From contig JAQJVL010002552.1 in assembly GCA_035578905.1 (NCBI GenBank), positions 28,750-92,749 of the forward strand: a stretch of 64,000 nucleotides of DNA. The letters run 5' to 3'. The notes below the pieces were generated by a model that saw only the letters and a program-made list of their open reading frames with translations, was not told where the DNA came from and did no database searches. Below are positions 31,255 to 42,364 of this stretch, in pieces (position 1 is the first letter of the stretch; the number at the start of each line of letters is the position of its first letter). The translations under genes and the position numbers were made by a program. This DNA is from Stictocephala bisonia (Eukaryota > Arthropoda > Insecta > Hemiptera > Membracidae).

Positions 31255-31350
31255 AAAATGTTCCACAACATGCCAACACGTTCCGGGACATTCCCGAACG
31301 TTTTGGAATGTTGTAGAATGTTCTCAAATACTTTAGAATGTTGTGGACTT
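31255..31350. promoter_or_regulatory. Cluster of heat-shock-element-like words
   Basis: AGAATGTTCT, TTCCCGAAC, TTCCGGGACATTC and several GGAATGTT/TTCCACAACA words lie within 95 bp, resembling alternating GAA/TTC heat-shock elements. No promoter or gene is visible next to it, so this may be chance or a repeat. Confidence 0.3.
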
Positions 31351-32080
31351 CAAGCACGCATTTCAAAAATAGGAACCTTCTTCCTGGATGTGGATATAGA
31401 GCTACCACACCATATAACTTCTTTGACCGTACCGGTAATCGTTTGAGTTTTAGTTAAATTGAACACTTAGTGTAGTGTATTAAACATCATTCACCACAAG
31501 TTTAAACTGAAGTAACAACTTCACTCACCTCTCAGAGTCACGTTATAGTTTGAAATTTGGTTTTGATATTCTTCTACTTTATATTGGTTGTATTAGTAAA
31601 TTACTGTAAAAACACTTAAGGGTCTGTTAGATTTGCCCCTAGTACGATTATAGATTGTCCTCATATATCTGAGCTCCTAGTCTACGGTTAAACCGACCTC
31701 ATGGAGCGACTCATAATTCTATGATTTAGAGAATAAAATTTAGTAATTAATTTGTGGTTGTTAGAAATATCTTATTCTTTGACCAAATCCAACTATAAAC
31801 TACAGTTTAACTTTAACAATCTGTTCGTCAGTTGTCTAAAAAAAATGCAATTCTTTGTTTTTGAGAATTATTGGTCGACAGATAAAGCCGACTGACTGAC
31901 AACTAATATTAATCGAAACAGGTTCAAGTAATAATGTCTAAATAAAAATACTTGAAGTCTTAACTTTTAAACAGGGTTTATCATGATTAATGGTGAGTTG
32001 TAGTAGTTCTAAAGTGGTTAACTTATATTGTGCAAAATGACATATATATTATTTTGGTGATCTAGCGTTAAAGCGAAATA

Positions 32081-32110
32081 CAGTACCGTCAACTGGGGTG
32101 GCTTTAGCCC
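32081..32110 (+). repeat. Left terminal inverted repeat of the pogo element
   Basis: Starts CAGTACCGTCAACTGGGG next to TA. It pairs with 34972-35000. Confidence 0.9.
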
Positions 32111-32510
32111 TTAAGGGTGACTTTGGCCCAAAGAGAAAAAAAACTTTCAATCCTACACTGTTCATTTCATTTTCCACCAAATTCGATGTTATGGTGCTCA
32201 TTTTGCTGCTTACTCTATGTTCTTTCTAGTCTATGCAACTATAGTATATACTCTATGGCCTGACAGTTGGCAATGTTGTCAACACAGCTGTCTGCAATTT
32301 TGGTGAAAGGTTATACCGGTTCAACTTCTGATGGTCACAGTTGTGCATTTATAGCTTTACTATAGGTAAGTGTCACAAATTATTCTTTATATATCTGCTA
32401 AACATCATATTTATGTGATTTAAATGTTTTCCTTATGATTTAATTTTTATCAGCAAAAATATGTGTTGGGGTGACTTTAGCCCAACTTTTGGGGTGTCTT
32501 TAGCCCACAT
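32100..32510 (+). repeat. Left subterminal copies of the TIR core
   Basis: GGGTGGCTTTAGCCC and GGGTGACTTTGGCCC follow the end repeat, and GGGGTGACTTTAGCCCA and GGGGTGTCTTTAGCCCA lie at about 32468-32505. They could be extra transposase-binding sites. Confidence 0.75.
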
Positions 32511-32659
32511 ATTTCTAGGTTAGAAAATAGTGTTTTTAAGATGCTGTCATCTAAATGTTTGTATTTCCAATGTATTTAGGTCCCAAAACACTTTTATTAA
32601 CTTTAACAAATCAATCTAATGCATAGGTACCATCTTTTTTGTTTTAGGCCCTGTTAACC

Positions 32660-34525
32660 ATGCCTAGAAAATACAAAAGGACTCTCGGGTCTAGGCCTTA
32701 TGCGAACTACTCTTCAGAGACGTTGGAGGAATGTTTAACAGCAATTCGTTCCAAGGAGATAACCCAGCGTGCTGCTGAAGAGAAGTATGGGATTCCTCGA
32801 GCAACAATTAAAAACAAGCTAGCTGGTAAACATTCAAAACCAAAAGGAGGTACAACGACTTTCACAGCAGAAGAGGAGCGAATTTTTGAAGAACACCTTG
32901 TGCGGTTAAGTGACTTTGGATTTCCCGTGAGTGAACTTGACTTTCGTTTTACTGTTAAAGCCTACCTTGATAAAAAAGGAACTAAAATTGGAAAATTTAA
33001 AGATAACTTGCCAGGCTATGACTGGGCTAAGGGATTTTTTAATCGGCACCCTCTTCTGTCAACCAGATTCAGCAAAAATATTAAAAAGGTTAGAGCTCAG
33101 GTTAACGCAGAAGTTATTGATTGTTACATGGAAAATTTGGCTAAAGAACTTGATAATGTGCTGCCGAGTCATATTTTTAATTATGACGAAACAAATCTGA
33201 CAGATGATCCCGGAAGTAAACGGGTCATTTGCAAACGGGGCACAAAGTATGTTGAGAATATTTGCAATTTTTCCAAAAGTTCTACCTCAGTAATGTTTTG
33301 CGGCAATGCCGAAGGCAAATGTTTACCCCCATATGTTGTGTTCAAAGCTGAACATTTGTGGTCTACTTGGACCGAAAATGGTCCACAAAACTGCCGTTAC
33401 AACCGGACAAAGAGCGGTTGGTTTGACTGCAATACATTTGAAGATTGGTTTGAATCGCTATTTCTACCATCTGTCAAAAATCTAGCTGGGCCTAAGGTAA
33501 TGATTGGTGATAATCTATCTTCCCACATTAGCATTAGAGTTTTGGAACTGTGCGAAAACCATAATATTAGGTTTGTTTGCTTACCGCCTAATACAACTCA
33601 TTTAACACAGCCTTTAGACGTGGCTTTCTTTTCGCCGATGAAAAGAATTTGGCGATCCATACTACGTAAATGGAAAGAGTCTAAATCGAGTGCCAAGTTT
33701 CAGACTGTCCCTAAAGACATTTTTCCAGGACTGCTAAATGAGCTTATGAATGGCCTAAAGGGAAACCAAGCTGCAAATCTTATCTCTGGTTTTGCTAAAT
33801 GTGGTATTTTTCCACTAAACAAACAGATGCTACTCGATCGTCTCCCTAAGAAATTGACCGAGGATGATGTTGGATATGTCGGAGAGGCGTTTTTGGAGCA
33901 ACTAGAGAAAAACCGAAGTGACTATGTTAACCCTTCCAATTCGGCAAGAAAAAAGCGGAAAAAGGTAGAAGTTCCTGCTGGAAAGAGCATTTCTGTTCAA
34001 GATGTCTTGACTGCTGAAAGTGAACAAGTTTCTCCTGTTGGAAAGCAAAAATCTATCCCAAAAAAGAAGAAGCGGAAGAGTCCTACTCCAAGTTCCTCGT
34101 CCGAAGATGAACCACAGATACTGTTGGAGTCAGATGGAGAGTCTGAAACATTCTCTGATTGTGAATTAGGCATAGACAGTGGTTCTCCAATGACTACCGG
34201 TACAAAAAGTAGGCCTACAAGTACTCGGGTTGAACCACGTGCAAGTGTCAAAAAATCGCACGTACCGGTAACCTTTGACGACTGTGAGATTGACAATTTT
34301 GTGATTGTTCTGTATAATGGTCAAAAATACCCAGGGAAAATAACCAGTTTGTCAAAAGAGAATGTAACTGTTGAGTGCATGCAGCAATGTTTGAAGTGCT
34401 GGAGGTGGCCAGAGCGGGTCGACTGTCATGAATATCAATGGGACGACATTCTGTGCAAAATCAACCCACCAAAAGTGCTAAAGAGGAACCAATTTTTGGT
34501 TCCTGAACTACAAGTTTTCATTTAA
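32660..34525 (+). CDS. pogo-family transposase
   Basis: 621 residues. About 15-60 is a Psq-type helix-turn-helix (TQRAAEEKYGIPRATIKNKL), and about 65-145 resembles a CENP-B second DNA-binding half ending in GYDWAKGFFNRHP. The DDE_1-type catalytic core has D176 in NYDETN, D284 in MIGDNLSSH and D320 in TQPLDVAFFSPMKR, giving DD35D spacing. Lysine-rich segments (KKRKKVE, KKKKRK) look like nuclear localisation signals. The last 70 residues (from about DNFVIVLYNGQKYPG) form a compact extra domain ending in a Cys/Trp-rich part. The protein would bind the TIRs and cut and paste the element at TA. The ATG is 15 bases after a GTTTTAG at 32642-32648, so an upstream untranslated intron is possible. No stop or frameshift was found. 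Confidence 0.94.
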   Translation: MPRKYKRTLGSRPYANYSSETLEECLTAIRSKEITQRAAEEKYGIPRATIKNKLAGKHSKPKGGTTTFTAEEERIFEEHLVRLSDFGFPVSELDFRFTVKAYLDKKGTKIGKFKDNLPGYDWAKGFFNRHPLLSTRFSKNIKKVRAQVNAEVIDCYMENLAKELDNVLPSHIFNYDETNLTDDPGSKRVICKRGTKYVENICNFSKSSTSVMFCGNAEGKCLPPYVVFKAEHLWSTWTENGPQNCRYNRTKSGWFDCNTFEDWFESLFLPSVKNLAGPKVMIGDNLSSHISIRVLELCENHNIRFVCLPPNTTHLTQPLDVAFFSPMKRIWRSILRKWKESKSSAKFQTVPKDIFPGLLNELMNGLKGNQAANLISGFAKCGIFPLNKQMLLDRLPKKLTEDDVGYVGEAFLEQLEKNRSDYVNPSNSARKKRKKVEVPAGKSISVQDVLTAESEQVSPVGKQKSIPKKKKRKSPTPSSSSEDEPQILLESDGESETFSDCELGIDSGSPMTTGTKSRPTSTRVEPRASVKKSHVPVTFDDCEIDNFVIVLYNGQKYPGKITSLSKENVTVECMQQCLKCWRWPERVDCHEYQWDDILCKINPPKVLKRNQFLVPELQVFI

Positions 34526-34714
34526 GTTTTCTCAGTAGGCCCTATATTATTATTATTATTTAACTTAGTCCCCTAGTTTTTACATTGTGAAAAAGTCACT
34601 AGGCTTACGTTAGTTTACTTATTAAAATTAATTGTTATTAATTGTGCCAATATTTGTCTACCATCCTAAACCCCATTTTATATACAGTATGAACTATATT
34701 GAAAGTAAAATATG

Positions 34715-34985
34715 TGTAGGTTTAGCCCAAGTCATCAAAGACATGGTTTTTATATGGTATTTAACATTTGGGCTAAAGTGACCCCAAGTCAGTGTCAGCT
34801 TTAGCCCAAATTTAAATATTAAATAAAAATTCCTAATTGAGGTTAACACTATTGTTTCTTATTTTAAAATGTTCAATGGTTCATGTACAAAGTAAAACTA
34901 ATACTGGTTTAATGGTTTTTTAAATAGTTACATATATATGGAACAAAATTCAGCAAAAAACTTGAAATTCGGGCCAAAGTGACCC
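34715..34985 (+). repeat. Right subterminal copies of the TIR core
   Basis: GGGCTAAAGTGACCCC at about 34770, AGCTTTAGCCCA at about 34798, and GGGCCAAAGTGACCCC joining the right end repeat. They are in inverted and direct orientation relative to the left copies. Confidence 0.75.
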
Positions 34986-35000
34986 CGGTTGACGGTACTT
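34972..35000 (-). repeat. Right terminal inverted repeat of the pogo element
   Basis: GGGCCAAAGTGACCCCGGTT followed by GACGGTACTT, then TA. Confidence 0.9.
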
Positions 35001-35002
35001 TA

Positions 35003-36160
35003 AAATTTCATTCCAACCATTTATTTCGAAAACTACAACATATATTTTTTTTAAATTTATTTGTTGTCAAAGGTAATTTGCATGGATTTAGTAAGAGAGC
35101 ACAGAAAATGCTTTTGTTGAAAATAACTGTTTATAAGGTTTATCTATGAACATAAGAAGTTAGACTGTAAACTATTCACAGTAAACACAACTAGAATTAG
35201 CGAACTGTTGGGGCTCCTAATTATCGAAATAACAAATAAGACTTTTGTATAGGATTTTTTACGTCATTCTAATAGGCTGGTCTTTTGGACTTGGAACTAC
35301 GGCGTCTTACTCACGAAAAATAGGCTTTTAAAAAGTGGATCCTTCAACATAGCCTTCAATTAGAACCTTTTAAGATGTCATCCATCGTATAGGTTGAACA
35401 AATTACATTCTACACGAAAGAAGAAACATTCTACACCTGTTTACATTCTCAACTTTTTATCTCAACCCATCCAAAAGAAATCAAGGTAGTTCCATACCTT
35501 TCAACACCACGTAGGCTAACTGTATTTTGTTTAACTAGAAGCACAGAATATAGACTGAATATCTGACTATATTCTGTGATAGAAGCATTTAATAAGAGGT
35601 TATTGAATGGTTTAGTAGAATTAAAATTAATAAATTTGGATGGTATATACTGTATAGTAAAAATAGTTCGCAGAAAACAATATAACATATCTCGAAAATG
35701 TTTGTACAAGTAGGTCTATTCTCGTTAAACCAAAATAAATTTATTTTATGACTAGTTTAAGTGTCGTAGAAAAATATCAAGTACATTACGATAATAAGCC
35801 GTACATTTTTTAAATCTTGCGCTTCAAGACTAACCTTATTTACCTTACATCAACTTTGCATCTTTCTATTCGTGTTTTCTTTAACAGAACACAGAGAAAT
35901 GTGTATTATCAATAGGAGAAAATTGTGGCAAAAGTTTAATTGGAATTCATTACAAAATAAATGTCAAAACAACTTGCGCAATATTGTAGGCTATGTTTGA
36001 AGTAAAATTAATTTTACTGAGTTTAAATATTGTTCAATATTTTATATTTAGTAATTATATCTAGCTAATAATTTAGAAAATTAGCCTAGTTGCAGAATAA
36101 ATATTTATTATTTGAGCTTTGGAAACTTTGTTGAAAACGTTAATAGTACGGCTGCAGGTA
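35003..36160. other. AT-rich intergenic DNA with one perfect hairpin
   Basis: Nothing coding is supported. CACAGAATATAG (35542-35553) pairs perfectly with CTATATTCTGTG (35567-35578) around a 13-base loop. Confidence 0.5.
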
Positions 36161-36164
36161 GACT

Positions 36165-36275
36165 GTCGCAACTCGAGCTTCCATTTATGGGATCTAAGTA
36201 GTCAGACTTACTGTCGCAACTCGAGCTTCCATTTATGGGATCTAAGTAGTCAGACCTACTGTCGCAACTCGAAAC
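36165..36275. repeat. 48-bp tandem repeat, about 2.3 units
   Basis: Units begin CTGTCGCAACTCGAGCTTCC and end AAGTAGTCAGAC. The third is cut short after CTGTCGCAACTCGA. Confidence 0.9.
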
Positions 36276-36369
36276 TACTCAATCAACACTCCACCGGCGT
36301 TTCATACTTTGCTAAGTAGACTCTTCTTTCATTGTAAATGTTCTGTTGTCTATGATATAACAAAACTAG

Positions 36370-36832
36370 CATCCCCATAGAGCTACTATGACATAAATAT
36401 GATCCCCATAGAGCTACTATGACATAAATATGATCCCCATAGAGCTACTATGACATAAATATGATCCCCATAGAGCTACTATGACATAATATGATCCCCA
36501 TAGAGCTACTATGACATAAATATGATCCCCATAGAGCTACTATGACATAAATATGATCCCCATAGAGCTACTATGTTATAAATATGATCCCCATAGAGCT
36601 ACTATGTTATAAATATGATCCCCATAGAGCTACTATGACATAAATATGATCCCCATAGAGCTACTATGACATAAATATGATCCCCATAGAGCTACTATGT
36701 TATAAATATGATCCCCATAGAGCTACTATGACATAAATATGATCCCCATAGAGCTACTATGACATAAATATGATCCCCATAGAGCTACTATGACATAAAT
36801 ATGATCCCCATAGAGCTACTACGACATAAATT
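36370..36832. repeat. 31-bp tandem array, about 15 units
   Basis: Units read ATCCCCATAGAGCTACTATG followed by ACATAAATATG, with TTATAAATATG variants in three or so units and one unit lacking a base. Very homogeneous, so recently expanded. Confidence 0.95.
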
Positions 36833-37840
36833 TATAAAATATTAACGTAAATTATGAAGTATAAATTGATACTTAAATCCTCACAATATTTACTATTTCT
36901 GTAAGTAAGTTGAACTTTAAAAATCCATTTACAATTACAAAAGGTTTCAAATAAAAAAATAAACTGTTTGTGTTTATCAAAATAAACTTGGATTTGATTG
37001 GTGGTAAGAGCCACAACAAGATCATAGCAATACTCGTATTAACAACAAAAACGTGGATAATCGTTTTTGAGGTTAAGTGTAAGAGAGATGGTCCTAACTT
37101 TGCTACTCTAAATAAAGCTCATTTAATTTAATTTTGTTGTCTCTGACAAATATATGGTTGAAACCACTACGTTTAGGCCTAACAAAAGGCTACTGGAACA
37201 TGGATTTATCTCAATAAAGAAGCTGTCTTTTCCAATGGTTTTATGTCTTACAGTTTGGCCCTGCTATTCATGTGCAAGATAGGCTACAAATAATATGTTT
37301 TATTATACTACGTAGCTAATAGATCTCTACAATATTACTTCCTATATTTTAATTCATGTTAAAATTACCTCGACCTTACGTTACATAAAATATTTACCTT
37401 ATGTAACGTAAGGTAATCTCTACGTAAATAAAATACATAACTATCATTTAGATATATAAACGAGTAATTAAGTAAGCCTAGTTGGCATTTTAAAGAACTT
37501 AGATAAACTAAAGAAGAACTTCGAAAGAATTATCTAAAATATTTTTTAATAGCTATTTTATAGCAAAGTTTTCCAAACGGGGTTATTATACACTTGCTAC
37601 TCACCTAACGAAATATGAAACATTTTTCTTCAAAGCGTCAAGGATTAGCTATATTTTCAACAGGGATTTTTGTTCTGTTGAAATTTTTTTTTCAATTTGT
37701 AGTGTTTAAAACATTTTTAATTAAAATACATATTCTGTGAATCTTTTTTTATTTAATATGTTTTACTTTATCCCACATTCGTTAGCATAAAGTATTGTGA
37801 TCGTCCAAAAAACGTTTTTTTATAAGTTGGTCTAAAAATT
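36833..37840. other. AT-rich intergenic DNA with one perfect hairpin
   Basis: CCTTACGTTACATAA (37374-37388) pairs perfectly with TTATGTAACGTAAGG (37399-37413) around a 10-base loop. No gene is seen. Confidence 0.5.
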
Positions 37841-38345
37841 CATTTTATGGTCCCCTGAACCTAAAAAGGCGTCTTTTTCGAGAAAAAAAGTTTGGTGTCT
37901 GTCCGTTTGTGTATCTGTCTGTGTCAACGAGCACAGAATAACAGAATATTTTATGCTGTGCTCGCTGGTCTGTGTGTATGTGTAGTTCACCGGAGACCAA
38001 ACGGATGGATTCATTTTTATGAAATTTGGTATGTAGGTGTATTTCGCCAATATCTCTAGACCATTTTTTCACTTTTTAAATTTTAGTTTTTTTCTACTTT
38101 TATGGGCAAAATCATATAAAAATGGAATTTTCTCAAAAGCGGCTTTAACGATTTTGATTCAATTCACAGGAAATATGTGAATTACAATTTAAAATATTTG
38201 AGTAAAAACCGCATGAATCTAACTTGACGAGTTTTTGAGTTATGGCAAGCAAACATATTTGGGAATCAAACTGGTAATTGTCAAAGTTATGATTTTTTTG
38301 GTGTTTAATATGGGGGAAAGTTCGTTCCAATTCCTTGGAACCATT
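37841..38345. repeat. Probable interspersed mobile-element fragment
   Basis: TGTCTGTCCGTTTGTGTATC, AACGGATGGATTCATTTTTA and ATGAAATTTGGTATGTAGGT are the style of wording found at the ends of many invertebrate interspersed repeats. No coding frame survives, so no family is assigned. Confidence 0.45.
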
Positions 38346-38484
38346 TATTTACGTTAAAACGGAATGTGAAAAACGTTTTTCTCTAGTGTAGCTTGTCAAT
38401 ATCTCAAGAAAACGCAAAAAATCTACTTCCGCAGTAAATCGCGTCCTACCGCTGCCAGAAAGGATTGGGGCGGGCCCACGGATG
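38346..38484. other. Short spacer
   Basis: Moderate-GC patch (CGTCCTACCGCTGCCAG) with nothing recognised. Confidence 0.3.
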
Positions 38485-38720
38485 GGGTTTTTATTTATTT
38501 ATTCATAAGACGCCGATCATCAAGATATGGGCGAATATGGATTTCGAATGAGTGTGATGAGTGTAGATGAGCGAATGTAGTCATTGTTACAAACTAAGGC
38601 CGACTATTCCTTAGAAAGTGTCATTAATTAATAGCCAAATGACAAATGAACAGCCGTTGGTTATCAGCTGATCCTTCTCTAAATGTATTGACTCTGATTG
38701 GAATCGAACTGAGAACCTTT
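38485..38720 (-). mobile_element. tRNA-like SINE copy 1 (5'-shortened)
   Basis: Shares GACGCCGATC, AGATATGGGYGAATATG, GTGTGATGAGTGTAGATGA and TGTAGTCATTGTTAC with copies at 40.4 and 42.4 kb. Minus-strand GTTCGATTCC near 38705 resembles a polymerase III B box. The tail ends in AAATAAATAAATAAAAACCCC. Confidence 0.6.
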
Positions 38721-40384
38721 AGCATATTTTTTATTCGCATTCAGCGTAAAAGGTCATTTTTAAAACAAGTTTTTTAATTTCCCGTCAAAATAAGTTTTCT
38801 ACGGCATGGCATTATTTGTCCCGATGATCTAACTCATTTTTAACCATTTTTGAACAAAACGTTTGAATGTTGTGAAGTGAGCAAAAAATGGACAACAATC
38901 CTTGGTGGAAAATTAAGCATTTCATTGCTAGGAAATTGGCATATAAGATTAAGTAATTAATGCTAATGATCAATTGGATTTAAATTAATTTCTAATAATT
39001 TCTTACTAGGCCTATAGTCTATCAGATTTGATAAGCGTGTAGCCTACACAGAGCGACGGCTGATATGGACTTGATTCAATCGATAAATTATTTAAAATTG
39101 ACATAGCAGGATATCAACTTTAAGTTATAGTTAACAAAAATAAAAACCTATTTAAAAAAGTTAATTAGCTTTTTCACAGTATTAAATTTTGTTCCAACCA
39201 ATCACTATCAGTTATTCGTGAGTTATTTATTACAAATTATATCTCCAGCAAAATACACATAAACTAATTATAGGCCTAGTGCTGTGGAAACTTAATAGGC
39301 CTACAGGGCCTACCACTGTGTGATTTGAATTAGTTAAAGGGGTTAGTTACAGTTTTAAAGACGTTAATTTCAGCAATGCAAACTATTTAACAGAAAATAT
39401 TTGAAAGCTTATTATTTTTTAAGAATGGTGAACATTACTCATACAAAATCAAATAGTGTTTTTTATTTTAACTACATTAGAATTAGTAGCGACAAGCTCG
39501 GGCGCTAATGTTTGACTCCCTATAGGCCCTACTCACTCACACGTCTTGAGTTTAGAATCAGGTTAGGCACAATACAGTATTTTCTTTGTATACTAACCAG
39601 TTATTAAATCGTACAAGACATTTTGGGACCTGCTCAGAATTGTTAACCATATTTATTTGTTTAAACTATTGTAGGTACCTCAATAGTTGTATAGGAAGTG
39701 TAGACAAAGATCAGGGGCTGTTAATGCATGTAGAGGACTTTTGTTAGTAGGCCTATATGGTCTAATATGGTATACATTCATCCATTACTCACTAATTATC
39801 AACATGGACCACTGTATTTATTGATGGACGAACTAATTACTTTACTGTAAACTAAGGTAGGTGCAACTTTTTTTGTTCGTTCAGATTAATAAGAAGCTAA
39901 CAGGTTTTCAATGTTGCATAATAAATCCAGAAAAATATTTCTGATTTGGCGAAAAAATCGTTGTAATTTTCTGAGCCGCTTAGCGTAGGCTGTAGTCCAA
40001 TAGTATTATTTTTAGGTATATAAAATAACATTATTTATATCACACTTTCGTTTCTAACACATACAAATTAGCAGTACAATATTGTTAGGTTATGCTATTA
40101 TTTATTGGGCTACGTACCTATTATGGGAAGAAATTGTGTTTGGCTTTGTTTTACGAAATAATTTCCAATTTACAAGTTTTTCGCTAAAAGATCGGTTTAT
40201 CAATAGGTTTAAATTTTTGAATAGAATTGGAAATATTTTTATTATTTATATATAAAATATGCAAGGATGACATAAAACTCGCATAACATTAATTCAAAAT
40301 AATTTACAATTATCATGAATTTCACTCTTGAGTTCTTTTTTATTGGCATGGTTTCAAAGTAAATTTTATATACAGTTCATTATT
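38721..40384. other. AT-rich intergenic DNA, nothing recognised
   Basis: Several TAGGCCTA words and no gene signal. Confidence 0.4.
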
Positions 40385-40845
40385 CATTATTCATTCATTA
40401 TTCATCTCTAAGACGCCGATCGTAGAGATATGGGTGAATATGAGGCATGAATTAGTGTGATGAGTGTAGATGAACGAGTGTAGTCATTGTTACTATCTGA
40501 GTTCGACTTAGCTCAGAAAGGACTATTTATTAATAGCCCAATAGCCAGGGCAACTATGGGACCTACAGCTTTACGTGGAATCCGAACCACGTAGTGTTGG
40601 TCTGATTTTCAGCTAATTGACAAGTTTGATACTTAGTTCTCTTCCCTACACAACATCTGAACCTTGACTACCATTCAACACGGACACTCCAGACGTCTCT
40701 AGTAGTGTCTACGTTGATGACAACCATTGAGCGGACGCCGTGTCGGTATTAAGATAACCGAGCATGGAACCTATCGCCTACAATCTCCCAAACACTTTGT
40801 CCCCAAGTAGCTGAGTTACAGCACTGCGCCACCAGTGTTGACACA
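40385..40845 (-). mobile_element. tRNA-like SINE copy 2 (longest)
   Basis: The 3' half matches copy 1 and ends in a GAATAAT-type simple repeat tail. The minus-strand 5' end (from about 40838) reads GGTGGCGCAGTGCTGTAACT, a tRNA-like A-box region. Family assignment is my inference from the tRNA-like words plus three dispersed copies. Confidence 0.6.
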
Positions 40846-41740
40846 GTTAAAAAATATACTAGTAAATAAGATTTGACATATTTTCAATTCACATGTTTCA
40901 TCGTTTCAGTTAAAATAATTAGACTACCTCTCTATATGAATTCTTAAAGAGAATCCTAAATCACTAACTATTTTTCATTTTGAATATTTTAATATTTACT
41001 TAATTTTTAATATACTGTGATGATTTAGCTAATAATTTGTCCCTAATGTAGGCCTAATTAGGGCTTTTCATAAAACTTCAGGTGGCGTTGTCTTAGAGCT
41101 GGTAAATTCCTGTTCCACTCCAATAACTATGTTAAAACTTTCTATAGCCGAACTTTTCTTTTTTAATTGATCTTATTTATTTTATATTCTCTTTAAAATT
41201 TAATAATTTGTGAAGCCTTTATAAATGCTAAACTATTTTATATTAAAATTAATTGTGTAAAACTGTTTTGCAGTTGTCAAAAAAATACGACTGATTTTTT
41301 TAACCTGACAGAAATGATTGACTTAAAGAGTGACGGAGAGAAGCTGCTGAGTGAGTGGTGTGAACGACACAATCTTGGACTACAGTTCTTGTTGCCTACT
41401 CATGAGAAATTGAAAGAATTATTAAATGCAGAATATTAAAGTCCTGAGCTGCAGCCTTGAAGATATTAATGACTGGAGTATCCGAAAGACAGAGGAAGTA
41501 CCGAATTACAAGTGTCGGCCTCAGTAAATAATTACAGCATTAATAGGGAGTAAGGAGCAAGGAGCGACGAGTGGCTAATGGCAGAGAAGTCGTTTCCGAT
41601 AATTATAGAAACGTTTAAGGAAATACGAACACAATAAAACCATTGGAGGAAGATTTCATTTCTAATGGCCTATTTAAACGGTATCACATGGCGGGACAAA
41701 TCGTTGAAAGAAAATTACTTTACAAGAAGCAAACCACTTA
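40846..41740. other. Intergenic DNA leading into the GC-rich island
   Basis: AT-rich to about 41280, then more balanced with TGACAGAAATG and other mixed sequence up to the island. No frame over 60 codons. Confidence 0.4.
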
Positions 41741-41749
41741 GTGAGCGGT

Positions 41750-41975
41750 AGAAGGGGATAGCTCCTCCCCCGGCACGTGAGCTTCCATTGCCAGGCCCCG
41801 CCCCCGCGCACGCACGCGCAACCTCTCGCAGTCTGTCGCGCCGAGCCACACTGTGTCTACTATCAGTGCGCTTCGACTGACCTCCGGTGACGCATCTCTC
41901 TGATAAGGCTTATCACACATAGGTCATCCCGGCCACGAGCTGTCTCTTCAGGCGTCATCATCTATTTTCAAGGTA
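41750..41975 (+). promoter_or_regulatory. GC-rich promoter-like island with possible first exon
   Basis: The only strongly GC-rich, CpG-containing stretch of the window. It has a CACGTG E-box (41774-41779), GCCCCGCCCCC GC box (41795-41805), CGCACGCACGCGC, an initiator-like TCAGTG (41863-41868) and paired GATA sites TGATAAGGCTTATCA (41901-41915). CAAG followed by GTAATAG at 41969-41979 could be a splice donor closing a non-coding first exon. I infer a host promoter firing rightward; the minus-strand frame of 60 codons across it is probably chance. Confidence 0.45.
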
Positions 41976-42364
41976 ATAGAGTGGATAAAAACTGTTATTT
42001 AATTTAGAATTAATTTATTTACCTTCAAGGAATCTAATTTAGTGTAATATACATTATAAATTAACAAATGTATTTACTCATGATATTAATAATTAATAAC
42101 TCCACAATAAATTATTTGAAAGATTATTGTAATTTAGTATTCACTTGTCCTTTACTTAGGTTATCTGTAGGCCTACTTGGTTCGGTAATCCCTTCCGGCT
42201 CTCTAATAACTCGTTATAACTTAATTATAAAGACTATTTACTGCAAATATCATACGAGTTTTACGCCTAAAGTAATTTTGAACTGTTTAAAGAGCTAATT
42301 TGCTTCTCTTGTGAATTATAATGTAATTCCCCTATAAATAAGTATGTAATAACACTTTCTAAGG
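41976..42364. other. AT-rich DNA downstream of the island
   Basis: Would be first-intron sequence if the promoter call is right. Nothing else seen. Confidence 0.3.

Larger units (their letters stand above)
30031..32078. other. Intergenic DNA between Gypsy and pogo elements
   Basis: AT-rich. It contains an approximately 75-bp direct repeat (separate entry) and a cluster of GAA/TTC words. No gene is seen. Confidence 0.4.
32081..35000 (+). mobile_element. pogo-type (Tc1/mariner superfamily) DNA transposon, apparently intact
   Basis: A 2.92-kb element with terminal inverted repeats of about 29 bp (left CAGTACCGTCAACTGGGGTG; the right end is its complement with a few changes and a last-base mismatch). 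It is flanked by TA at 32079-32080 and 35001-35002, the usual Tc1/mariner target. It encodes one uninterrupted transposase. Copies of the TIR core (GGGGTGACTTTAGCCCA) recur inside both flanks. Confidence 0.93.

Noticed and set aside
36370..36832. CRISPR-like array
   Set aside because: Units are contiguous 31-bp tandem repeats without unique spacers, in animal-type DNA.
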